Shown here piece after piece: positions 1-5,841 of a stretch of 5,841 nt of DNA; position 1 is the stretch's first letter, and each line of letters opens with the position of its first letter. The stretch comes from Methylocapsa sp. (GTDB lineage Bacteria; Pseudomonadota; Alphaproteobacteria; Rhizobiales; Beijerinckiaceae): assembly GCA_003162995.1 (NCBI GenBank), contig PLUZ01000181.1, forward strand, positions 1 through 5,841, given 5' to 3'. Below the pieces are notes generated by a model. The model did no database searches and was not told where the DNA came from. It saw only the letters and a program-made list of their open reading frames with translations. The position numbers and the translations under genes are program-made.

Positions 1-45
1 AGGTTCACGTATCCGTCGGTGGTGCTGACGGTGACGAAGCGCTGA
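1..45 (+). CDS. Possible C-terminal end of a convergent gene (partial)
   Basis: Reading frame 1 of the plus strand is open from the window edge to a TGA at 43-45 and would encode the last 14 residues of a protein, RFTYPSVVLTVTKR. Thirteen of the 14 codons end in G or C, which is what real genes in a GC-rich genome look like and differs from the lower-GC genes beside it. The stop falls 13 bases short of the stop codon of the lipoprotein gene on the opposite strand, giving a tidy convergent arrangement. The fragment is far too short to recognise a family, and a chance open frame of this length is possible, so the call rests on codon bias and layout only. Confidence 0.4.
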   Translation, partial: RFTYPSVVLTVTKR

Positions 46-74
46 GCGCGGGTCCTCGCTATTGGGGAGCGCGC
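46..74. terminator. Possible GC-rich hairpin between convergent genes
   Basis: GCGCG (46-50) can pair with CGCGC (70-74), and TCCTC (53-57) with GGGGA (64-68, one G-T pair). The two helices are separated by a small internal loop and close on a 6-nt loop. The hairpin starts right after the plus-strand stop codon and spans the minus-strand stop codon, so it could slow transcription from both sides. There is no T-run on either strand, so it is not a classic intrinsic terminator, and GC-rich DNA forms such stems by chance. Confidence 0.25.
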
Positions 75-787
75 GGATTCTGTGCAGGATTATAAATCAC
101 CTGAAGCTGAAGGTCATTGTACCAGGTGACGTTGCCATTGTTGTCCTTCGGCAGACTACTTGGAAAGTCCAGTATGGGTCCAGCGAGGATGAACCCGAAA
201 TTGGCGTGACTATTGGTGGCCCAAGCTCTGGCCTGCGTACTTACGTCCACGGAACAGTTTGGCTTTATGAGCGGCCCGCACGATGGCAGCGAGACGGGGT
301 TGTCGAAATTCCAAAAATATGGACCATTTGATCCGGAGCTTGTTCCCGTGGACATCCCAAGCGTTGTGGCGTTGCTGACGGGGGGGATTTGGGTGTTTAC
401 TCCGCCGTTCTCCGCGATCGATTGCGCGACGTCGAAATTCAGCGTGGCATCGACAATGCTGTCGAACTCACCGAGGTCGAACGCCACCTGTCCCCGGTAG
501 AGCGTCTGTTGTTGCTCCTCACATGGGAAGGGTTGGGCACCTTGGTCATAAATATCCTCGAAACCGGAATAAATCTCGCTCGGCCCGAGCGGTTCCGGCC
601 CCAGCCCATTCAGGAACAACCCTTGGCCAGGGAGAGGCACGCTGCACCACGCATTTTGCGAGTACCAATATTGGTAACTTCCATTGATCTGCGACGGAGA
701 CAGTGTGACGGTCTTGAGCGTTATCGGAGTGCGAGGACATCCCGCAAGCAACAGTCCTAACACTATGGCGATGAGCGCGGGCTTCAC
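59..787 (-). CDS. Lipoprotein with DNRLRE-like beta-sandwich domain
   Basis: Predicted 242-residue lipoprotein. Residues 1-16 are a short signal peptide (MKP, then a hydrophobic stretch) ending in a lipobox LLAGC, so C17 should be lipidated. P18 at the +2 position gives no inner-membrane retention signal, so the outer membrane is the likelier destination. The start is GTG at 787, supported by a GGAG ribosome-binding site (798-795) 7 nt upstream and by a 4-base GTGA overlap with the stop of the upstream gene, so the two are probably translationally coupled. The mature part is rich in Gly, Asn, Pro and aromatics. The pattern YRGQVAFDLGEFDSIVDATLNF (residues 97 onward), then CSVDVSTQARAWA (178-190), NFGFILAGP (196-204) and a final strand LQLQVIY (226-232), resembles DNRLRE-type domains found in extracellular and wall-associated proteins. 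That is a resemblance judged by eye. C48/C89 and C170/C178 could form two disulfides. No catalytic motif was seen; a structural or glycan-binding role is conceivable but unproven. Confidence 0.8.
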   Translation of the reverse strand: MKPALIAIVLGLLLAGCPRTPITLKTVTLSPSQINGSYQYWYSQNAWCSVPLPGQGLFLNGLGPEPLGPSEIYSGFEDIYDQGAQPFPCEEQQQTLYRGQVAFDLGEFDSIVDATLNFDVAQSIAENGGVNTQIPPVSNATTLGMSTGTSSGSNGPYFWNFDNPVSLPSCGPLIKPNCSVDVSTQARAWATNSHANFGFILAGPILDFPSSLPKDNNGNVTWYNDLQLQVIYNPAQNPRAPQ

Positions 788-1410
788 TTCTCTGCTCCCC
801 CCGTGCGGAGACCTCTTTGGGCCTTTGCCAGTGCTATGAGGGCGGAGATACGGTCTTTGAAGGCACCTGAGCGGACTTCCTCGGCAACATGTTTATAAGC
901 AGCCGCGCGCTGGACCGCAGTCCGCATTATCCCGTGGGTCAAATCGGAAAGGTCCAATTTCCACTCGCCGTTTTCTTTGACGGCGGTAAAGGTGTCTTCT
1001 TCGGTTGCAGTCTGGTCGCCGAAATTCTTGGTGATCGTTTTCAACCGCAGCCGCACTTCCTTTGGCGTCTTCTGCTCCACTCCCACCAGGTCGATAGCCA
1101 CAAATCGCGCCAATACTGCCTTGCGGTCCGCAATTGGGAATCGCGCGGCCCCGCCGAGCAGCCCTATGCCGAAGCTCTCGTCGAGAGCGGTTGAAAAATC
1201 CTTCTGCGCTAGGGTGAGCTTGGACCCCATCGCCTCCGCCTCCGCCATTGCATGGCGTGTGTTAGCGCTCATCGCGGCGAGGAAACCTTTTTGGTCGCTG
1301 TCGTGAGCGGTTTGGGACAGCTCTTGCACCAATTCTCCAGGAGCGCTCGCAGCAACTGCTGGGCTGGTAAGCGCAACCAATGATGCCAAAAACACGTGAA
1401 TTCGCATCAT
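784..1410 (-). CDS. Sec-exported protein of unknown function
   Basis: A 208-residue protein I do not recognise. Residues 1-20 form a Sec signal peptide (MMRIH, hydrophobic core VFLASLVALTSP, then AVA before the likely cleavage after A20), so the mature protein should be periplasmic or secreted. The mature part begins with an Ala/Glu-rich helical segment (about 25-78), continues with strand-like segments (VRLRLKTITKNF 119-130, DTFTAVKENGEWKLDL 139-154) and ends in charged helices (160-200). The strand motif ending in a Gly-x-Trp-Lys turn recalls NTF2-like or DUF4878-like small secreted proteins, but this is only a visual hint. There are no cysteines. Two adjacent ATG codons (1410 and 1407) could start it. 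AGAGGG at 1420-1415 lies 4 nt from the first and 7 nt from the second, so the second may be the true start. The stop overlaps the GTG of the lipoprotein gene, making a two-gene unit. Confidence 0.78.
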   Translation of the reverse strand: MMRIHVFLASLVALTSPAVAASAPGELVQELSQTAHDSDQKGFLAAMSANTRHAMAEAEAMGSKLTLAQKDFSTALDESFGIGLLGGAARFPIADRKAVLARFVAIDLVGVEQKTPKEVRLRLKTITKNFGDQTATEEDTFTAVKENGEWKLDLSDLTHGIMRTAVQRAAAYKHVAEEVRSGAFKDRISALIALAKAQRGLRTGGAEK

Positions 1411-1414
1411 CGTG

Positions 1415-1420
1415 CCCTCT
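1415..1420 (-). promoter_or_regulatory. Ribosome-binding site of the exported-protein gene
   Basis: The minus strand reads AGAGGG here, followed by CACG and then ATGATG. The spacing is 4 nt to the first ATG (1410) and 7 nt to the second (1407), so by spacing the second ATG is the better start. The choice changes the protein by one residue only. Confidence 0.55.
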
Positions 1421-1446
1421 ATGGTGTGAGAGACTTCGACGCCTTC

Positions 1447-1456
1447 AATTGCAATT
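1447..1456. promoter_or_regulatory. Palindrome AATTGCAATT, possible operator
   Basis: A perfect 10-bp palindrome lies 36 bp upstream of the first ATG of the exported-protein gene, in the AT-rich spacer where a promoter for that two-gene unit would be expected. Pairing continues imperfectly outward over 1443-1460. A dimeric regulator could bind such a site, but no family is indicated, no convincing -35/-10 pair was found nearby, and a single short AT-rich palindrome can arise by chance. Confidence 0.2.
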
Positions 1457-1478
1457 TGAGCTAACGTTTGTGGTTCAG

Positions 1479-1520
1479 AAAAAAGTCTTGTGCTCGTTGC
1501 TCAGCAACGTGCAACTTTTC
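1479..1520 (-). terminator. Probable intrinsic terminator after the MoxR/DUF4159 operon
   Basis: On the minus strand the arms CGTTGC (1509-1504) and GCAACG (1500-1495) form a perfect 6-bp stem around a 3-nt TGA loop. After one A/A mismatch the stem is extended by two G-C pairs (1512-1511 with 1493-1492). A run of six T follows at 1484-1479, 7 nt beyond the stem, and ACTTTT (1486-1481) can also pair with AAAAGT (1519-1514) on the other side. The structure sits about 85-125 bp after the stop of the DUF4159 gene and before the exported-protein gene, where an operon should end. The displaced T-run makes it weaker than a textbook terminator. On the plus strand it is followed by only four T, so it would act mainly leftward. 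Confidence 0.5.
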
Positions 1521-1604
1521 CATCGGTTCCGAAGAAATGACGTTTTACTGGATGCCTGATGGTTTTTGTGATGCAACATGGATCACTCGCTGAATGCCTG
1601 TCCA

Positions 1605-4406
1605 TCAATGCGCCAGCCGCTCCAGCAAATCCCGCACATGGACTTGGTCGGATTTGTAATTGCCAGTGAGCGTGTACATCACGAGATTGACGCCGCCACG
1701 CAGGGCGAGCTCGTGCTGGCGGTCGCCGCCCGGCACCAGCGAATAGAGGCTTTCGCCATCAGGGTCGCTCGCCCAGCCCGCCGCGAGATCGTTGGCGGTG
1801 ATGATGACTGGCGAGACGCTGTCGCCGGCGCGGGCCGGACGCAGGCCGCCATCGGCGGGCGGCGGCGGCAGCGCCTCGATCCAGGTCGCGCCCGTCGTAT
1901 AACGGCCGACAAAACCATCGATGAGATAGAAGGTTTTCGTCACAACATGATCGGCCGGAACGGTTTCGAGTTCCGGCACATCGACGCCATCAAGCAGAGT
2001 GCGTAGCCATTTGGTTTCCGGCGTCGGCGGGCCATCGGGACGCGCTGTGAGCGCGTCGCGCGTGTCGAAAATAATCGTGCCGCCTTGCTTCATGAAAGCG
2101 GCGACCTTGGCGACAGCTTCGCGTGGCGGCTGTGGTTTTGCCGCGACGACCGGCCAATAGAGCAGGGGATAAAAGCTTAATTCGTCGCGCGCGGGATCAA
2201 TCGCGGCCGGATCGCCGGGCGAGAGCGACGTGCGCCGCGCGAGCACGCGCGAGAGGCTGGCCAAGCCCTGCCTGCTCACTTCGTCGACCTTCGCGTCGCC
2301 ACTCACCACAAAAGCGAGCCGCGTCTTGAGCACCGAGGCAAGATCTGGCGAAGGGACGCTTGCGGCGGCGGGCTCGGCCGCGAGCCGCGTTGGCGTGGCC
2401 TCTAGCAGGAGCGAACCAGCGGCAAGGATAATGAAAGAAGCGAGGGCGCCCCGGGCAGGCTTGCGCAAACCTCCGGAAAGCCACAGCGAGGCCAAACAAT
2501 CGGCGGTGAACAAGAGAAACGCCATGGCGATGAGCCAGGGCCGCAGATCGACCGGGCCAGTTTCGCTCAGGGGCTCCGTGATGAAGCCAAAGCCGGAATA
2601 ATCCGCCGGTTCGAGGGTTTCTTGCGGTCCCAAGGCATTGACGGCGACAAGCCCATCGGGCGGACCATAAAAGCCCGGCGGAAGTTCGGGCAAGGCTGCG
2701 CCTTCAAACCCGGCTGGGATAGCGATTGCATCAGGTGGCGGCGGCCCCAGTACCCCAAAACCGTCGAGGGTCCGGTTTGGCGAGAGGGCTGCCTCTTGCT
2801 GGGCCTTCGTGCTGCCGGCTGCTTGCGTGTCCGCTTCCTTCGCGGCTTCCCCCGACAGGGCAATGATTTTGCGCAGCATATCGACGAACAATCCAGAAAG
2901 CGGCAGGTTCGACCAGGTGGTGTCCGCCGTGAGGTGGAACAAAATGATCATTCCCTTGCCTTGCCGCGCGGCGGTCACGAGCGGGGTTCCATCCGATAGC
3001 TGCGCCCAAGTCTTGGCAGAGAGGCCAGGATCTGGCTCGGCCAGAACCTGGCGCGAAACGGTGACCTCATCAGGGACAGCCAAACCGAAGAATGGGCTTT
3101 CCCGGTCGAAAGGCGCAAGTTTTTTCGGCGTATCCCAGGACATCGCGCCGCCCAGCACCCGGCCGCCCCGGCGCAGCCGGACCGGAACGAGATCGTCGGA
3201 GGCCCCAGCGAGATGAGTTCCGGCAAAGCGCACGAGGATGCCCCCATCCTCGACAAAACGCTTAAGATCATCATGCGCCTCGCCCGGCACCATGCCGACA
3301 TCGGCCAAGATCATGATCGCGACATGTTCGCCGAGAAGGGATCGTACCGGATCGGTGGCGGAAGGGTTTGCCTGGCGGACATCCGCAAAGGGGGAAAGCG
3401 CCTTGGTGAGATAATAGGCTGGTGCGAGCAGCGGCTGTGCGAGATCAGCCGTTTCGCCGCTGACGAGACCGGCACGGCGACGACGCCAGCGCTCGTCGAG
3501 AAGGAAAACCGCCGCTGCCGAATGTTCGCGAGCGATTTCGAGACGGGCAATCTCATTGCGCAATTCGACGGGCATCTCGAATTTGGCTTGCGCCTCGTTG
3601 GCCCCGGCGAAATCGAACGAAGCTTCGCCGAGCGCAAGCCCCTTGCGGTCGAGCGCACGGACAACGCCCTGCTCGGGGCTGGAGAGCGCCGCGCGGAGCA
3701 CACGCACATCGAGACGGCCGGTTTGGTTTTGCGCGCCCGTGAGCGCGCGAACGGTTGTCTTATCTGTCACGAGCGTGAGTTCGCCGGAAAGGGCGGCAAG
3801 CTTGCTCGCGAACTCCCGCGCATGGCCGCGATCAAGCCCGTCAGCGATCCAAACAATGGCAGGCTTTTGATGGGCGGCGGCATATTTTTCAATAGCAGTT
3901 AGAACCGGTAGACGGTCAGGGATGAATGGTGCGGGTTTGAGTGCCCGCAAGCGATCTTGCGCCTTGGCCGCCTCGATGGGCACGATGTCGCGGGCGGCCT
4001 CTGACGTCGCGACGATGGCTGCGAGCTGCGAACTTTGCTTGGCCGTCTCGATTCGGCGTGCTGCTGCAGCAATTCTACGCTCCCATCCTGGTGCCGCAGG
4101 CCAGCCATTGTCCAGCACGATGAGCAAGGGCCCCGTCTGCGTCCCCGCGGACAGCGGGTTCAAAACGGGTCCCGCCATCGCGAGAATGAGGCAGGCCGCG
4201 ATGCTCAGACGCAAAAGCAGCAGCCACCAGGGCGTGTGCGACGCGGTCTCATCCCTTGGGCGAAGCCCCAGAATGAGTCGCAGCGGCGGAAACGGCACAA
4301 GTGCTGGGCGTGGCGGCGTGATGCGCAGCAGAAAATACAAAAGCGGCAAGCCAGCGAGTGCGGCGAGGACGAAGGGAAAAGTGAAAGCGAGCGGAATCCC
4401 GGACAT
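1605..4406 (-). CDS. BatA-like membrane protein with C-terminal DUF4159 domain
   Basis: A 933-residue inner-membrane protein. Residues 1-85 match the BatA/aerotolerance N-terminal type: a membrane helix (about 8-27), an Arg-rich loop with PPRP, then a second helix (about 60-80) ending AMAGPVLNP. Residues 93-215 look like a vWA domain, but the metal-site motif DxSxS is replaced by DNGWP (99-103), so metal binding is probably lost. Residues 358-515 resemble a class I glutamine-amidotransferase fold (FVEDGGILVRF 384-394) with no evident catalytic cysteine. An Ala/Gln-rich then Pro-rich linker follows (519-590), then two more helices (about 622-643 and 655-672) and a DUF4159 domain (about 692-933, with FMKQGGTIIFD at 771-781). 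Positive charges in both short loops suggest that the large domains face the periplasm. The start is the ATG at 4406, which overlaps the DUF58 stop by one base (TGATG), with GAGGGG (4422-4417) 10 nt upstream. An in-frame ATG at 4526 would add 40 residues unlike a BatA N-terminus, lying inside the DUF58 gene. It probably partners the MoxR and DUF58 proteins; the exact role is unknown. Confidence 0.9.
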   Translation of the reverse strand: MSGIPLAFTFPFVLAALAGLPLLYFLLRITPPRPALVPFPPLRLILGLRPRDETASHTPWWLLLLRLSIAACLILAMAGPVLNPLSAGTQTGPLLIVLDNGWPAAPGWERRIAAAARRIETAKQSSQLAAIVATSEAARDIVPIEAAKAQDRLRALKPAPFIPDRLPVLTAIEKYAAAHQKPAIVWIADGLDRGHAREFASKLAALSGELTLVTDKTTVRALTGAQNQTGRLDVRVLRAALSSPEQGVVRALDRKGLALGEASFDFAGANEAQAKFEMPVELRNEIARLEIAREHSAAAVFLLDERWRRRRAGLVSGETADLAQPLLAPAYYLTKALSPFADVRQANPSATDPVRSLLGEHVAIMILADVGMVPGEAHDDLKRFVEDGGILVRFAGTHLAGASDDLVPVRLRRGGRVLGGAMSWDTPKKLAPFDRESPFFGLAVPDEVTVSRQVLAEPDPGLSAKTWAQLSDGTPLVTAARQGKGMIILFHLTADTTWSNLPLSGLFVDMLRKIIALSGEAAKEADTQAAGSTKAQQEAALSPNRTLDGFGVLGPPPPDAIAIPAGFEGAALPELPPGFYGPPDGLVAVNALGPQETLEPADYSGFGFITEPLSETGPVDLRPWLIAMAFLLFTADCLASLWLSGGLRKPARGALASFIILAAGSLLLEATPTRLAAEPAAASVPSPDLASVLKTRLAFVVSGDAKVDEVSRQGLASLSRVLARRTSLSPGDPAAIDPARDELSFYPLLYWPVVAAKPQPPREAVAKVAAFMKQGGTIIFDTRDALTARPDGPPTPETKWLRTLLDGVDVPELETVPADHVVTKTFYLIDGFVGRYTTGATWIEALPPPPADGGLRPARAGDSVSPVIITANDLAAGWASDPDGESLYSLVPGGDRQHELALRGGVNLVMYTLTGNYKSDQVHVRDLLERLAH

Positions 4407-5356
4407 CAGCGGGCGGCCCCTCGTTTTGCATGCGGATTGAAGCCCGGATTGGCATCGAGCTGGACTCGCAAGGCAAGCAAGGCCTCGGTGGCAGGCCGAT
4501 CGGTCCGGTGCACCATCAAGGTCCAATCGCGTGCACGTGCCGCAGCGGCAATGGCATCGCGATGCAAGGCGAGACGGCGAATATAGTCTGGCCGGAATGT
4601 TTCCGCTTGGCCCACGCGCAACCGCGCCGGCGAATCGACATCGACGAATTCAGTATTTCCGATAAAAGGAAAGCTTTCCTCGACCGGATCTGTGATCATG
4701 ACGAGATGGCCGCGGGCGCCGCGCTCGGCAATACTCTCGATCATGGCTGAAATCAGGGCTGGATCGGTGAGAAAGTCGCCGATCAGAATGGCCTGGGCAC
4801 CCCGCGGCAGGCTTATTCGCGCTGGTAGCTCCTCCGGCACGTAACCGGCCGTGGTTTCTTGTGCCAGCAAAACTTCCGCGAAACGTTCAACGATGTGTCT
4901 AACCGCGAACGCGGGGGTGAGGCCTAGGAGTCCGGCGCGTTCGCCGCTGCGCACGAGCAAATCAGCAGCCGCAAGGCCGAGCACGAGGGCGCGGTCGATT
5001 TTCGACTGTAATGCCAGCCCGGAGGTAAACCACATGGAGGCGGAGCGGTCGATCCAGAGGTAAACCGTGTGCGCCGCCTCCCATTCGCGCTCGCGCACAT
5101 AGAGCCGTTCGTCCTTGGCGGAACGGCGCCAATCGATGCGGTTTGCTGCCTCGCCCGCGACGAAAGGGCGAAATTGCCAGAAGGTCTCGCCAGCGCCCGC
5201 GCGCCTGCGTCCATGGACGCCATGCATGACGCTTGCGGCGGCTTCTTTCGCGCTTGCGCAGAGGCCTGGAAAACGCCGCGCCAATTCAAGCGCATGGTTC
5301 TGGTGACGGCGCCTGGCGCGGCTTTCACTTTTGTCGAGAAGCCGGACTTTCGCCAT
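4406..5356 (-). CDS. DUF58 domain-containing protein (vWA-like)
   Basis: A 316-residue protein with no membrane helix or signal peptide, so probably cytosolic or peripheral. The DUF58 core is clear: GRRRAGAGETFWQFRPF (49-65) with VAGEAANRIDWRRSAKDERLYVRERE following at 67, then DRSASM (103-108), an intact D-x-S-x-S metal-site motif as in vWA domains. LIGDFLTDPA (191-200) is the usual Asp-containing strand further on. Known DUF58 proteins are encoded beside MoxR ATPases and are thought to act as their vWA-type partners, linking ATP hydrolysis to remodelling of a client. Here the gene begins 3 nt after the moxR stop with no recognisable Shine-Dalgarno sequence, so it probably depends on translational coupling, and its TGA overlaps the ATG of the next gene. 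Length and motifs are normal for the family. Its intact metal site contrasts with the degenerate one in the downstream protein. Confidence 0.93.
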   Translation of the reverse strand: MAKVRLLDKSESRARRRHQNHALELARRFPGLCASAKEAAASVMHGVHGRRRAGAGETFWQFRPFVAGEAANRIDWRRSAKDERLYVREREWEAAHTVYLWIDRSASMWFTSGLALQSKIDRALVLGLAAADLLVRSGERAGLLGLTPAFAVRHIVERFAEVLLAQETTAGYVPEELPARISLPRGAQAILIGDFLTDPALISAMIESIAERGARGHLVMITDPVEESFPFIGNTEFVDVDSPARLRVGQAETFRPDYIRRLALHRDAIAAAARARDWTLMVHRTDRPATEALLALRVQLDANPGFNPHAKRGAAR

Positions 5357-5359
5357 CGG

Positions 5360-5841
5360 TCAACCGGACTGTGCGGCGAGCTGGGCAACGAGATCGCTCA
5401 CACTCAGGCCTTCGGCGCGCGCGCAGAAGGTCAGCGCCATGCGGTGCTTGAGCACGGGTTCGGCGAGATCGAGCACGTCGTCGATCGAGGGCGCGAGACG
5501 GCCGTCGAGCAAGGCGCGGGCGCGAACCGCCAGCATCAGCGACTGGCTGGCGCGGGGACCGGGTCCCCAGGCGATCAGATTGCCGCTCTCGCCGCCTTCC
5601 GGACCCGGGCGCGCGGAACGTACCAGCGAGAGGATCGCCTCCACGACCGAATCGCCGACCGGCAGCCGCCGCACCAGCCGTTGCGCCGCGATCAGGATGT
5701 CGGCGTTCATCGCCGCCTTGGCCAGCGTCGCGTCGGCGCCGGTGGTTTCGAACAGGATGCGCCGCTCGGCGTCGCGATCCGGATAATCGACGTCGATTTC
5801 CATCAGGAAGCGGTCGAGCTGCGCCTCCGGCAGCGGGTAAG
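5360..5841 (-). CDS. MoxR family AAA+ ATPase (C-terminal part, cut by window edge)
   Basis: The last 159 codons of a MoxR-type ATPase whose start lies beyond the right edge; the Walker A and B motifs are therefore not visible. The fragment opens with YPLPEAQLDRFL, the hallmark MoxR segment after Walker B that carries the conserved LDRF arginine. It continues through the alpha-helical lid, with the sensor-2 motif GPGPRAS at visible residues 92-98 (Arg about 5554-5552), and a typical C-terminus SIDDVLDLAEPVLKHRMAL. Reading begins in frame with no start codon needed; an internal ATG at 5803 is the Met of FLMEIDVDYP and not a start. MoxR ATPases act with vWA-domain proteins as chaperone-like machines, and the DUF58 gene 3 nt downstream fits that. 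Family membership is secure; the specific client is not known. Confidence 0.95.
   Translation of the reverse strand, partial: YPLPEAQLDRFLMEIDVDYPDRDAERRILFETTGADATLAKAAMNADILIAAQRLVRRLPVGDSVVEAILSLVRSARPGPEGGESGNLIAWGPGPRASQSLMLAVRARALLDGRLAPSIDDVLDLAEPVLKHRMALTFCARAEGLSVSDLVAQLAAQSG

Noticed and set aside
1552..1600. Repeated ATGCCTG (1552-1558 and 1594-1600) just after the DUF4159 stop
   Set aside because: Only 7 bases, two copies, no matching third copy or terminal inverted repeats; not enough to call a repeat or an insertion scar.
1411..1604. Sigma-70 promoter for the exported-protein gene
   Set aside because: I looked on the minus strand for -35/-10 pairs. TTGAAG with CATAGA and AAGACT with TTAGCT have poor matches or spacing, so none is reported.
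1578..2006. 142-residue plus-strand open frame at the end of the DUF4159 gene
   Set aside because: It is antisense to the DUF4159 coding region and the translation has no recognisable features.
3213..3902. 229-residue plus-strand open frame
   Set aside because: It lies wholly antisense to the well-supported BatA/DUF4159 gene. Its translation has no recognisable domain, and long antisense frames are common in GC-rich genes.
4407..4526. Upstream start at 4526 giving a 973-residue BatA-like protein
   Set aside because: The extra 40 residues are encoded inside the DUF58 gene in another frame and look like shadow sequence with no BatA character. The ATG at 4406 directly precedes the BatA-type membrane helix and makes a one-base stop/start overlap.
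4035..4586. 183-residue plus-strand open frame spanning the DUF58/BatA junction
   Set aside because: Antisense to two clear genes, low-complexity Arg/Gln/Ser-rich translation, no motif.
5360..5803. Complete 147-residue gene starting at ATG 5803
   Set aside because: The frame is open to the window edge, and the residues before this Met (YPLPEAQLDRFL) are the conserved MoxR motif, so the gene is simply cut by the window.
1..5841. CRISPR array, tRNA, rRNA, insertion sequence or phage gene
   Set aside because: No regularly spaced repeats, no cloverleaf-like or rRNA-like segment, and no transposase or integrase motif was seen on either strand.

Overview
The window is a stretch of an alphaproteobacterial chromosome, most likely from the order Hyphomicrobiales (Rhizobiales). 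The evidence is the GC-rich coding sequence on the right (hand count 41/60 G+C in 5401-5460) and the gene order MoxR ATPase, DUF58 protein, then a large BatA-like protein ending in a DUF4159 domain, an arrangement I associate with that group. A family such as Beijerinckiaceae or Methylocystaceae is possible but is a guess.

Right two thirds (1605-5841, minus strand): a tightly packed operon that enters from the right edge. It holds the C-terminal half of a MoxR-type AAA+ ATPase (5360-5841), a soluble DUF58 von Willebrand A-like protein with an intact metal-site motif (4406-5356), and a 933-residue membrane protein (1605-4406) with a BatA-type N-terminus, a degenerate vWA-like segment, a glutamine-amidotransferase-like middle and a DUF4159 C-terminus. 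The gaps are 3 nt and a 1-nt overlap, so the three are probably co-translated. MoxR/vWA pairs are generally regarded as chaperone-like machines for maturing or inserting partner proteins. The natural reading is a cytosolic MoxR-DUF58 module working with an inner-membrane partner whose large domains face the periplasm. The client is unknown.

Middle (1411-1604): a 194-bp AT-richer intergenic spacer. It carries a hairpin plus T-run that looks like an intrinsic terminator for the operon, and a short palindrome upstream of the next gene. No convincing sigma-70 promoter was seen.

Left (59-1410, minus strand): two small exported-protein genes joined by a GTGA overlap. The first is a 208-residue Sec-exported protein of unknown function, and the second a 242-residue lipoprotein with a beta-rich domain resembling DNRLRE-type modules. 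Their base composition is lower in GC than the operon (27/60 in 301-360), which fits accessory, lineage-specific genes. At the left edge (1-45, plus strand) there is probably the last 14 codons of a convergent gene.

The operon belongs to a known but poorly understood family. The least explained part of the window is the coupled exported-protein/lipoprotein pair. Nothing here is clearly a new defence, mobile or RNA-based system.
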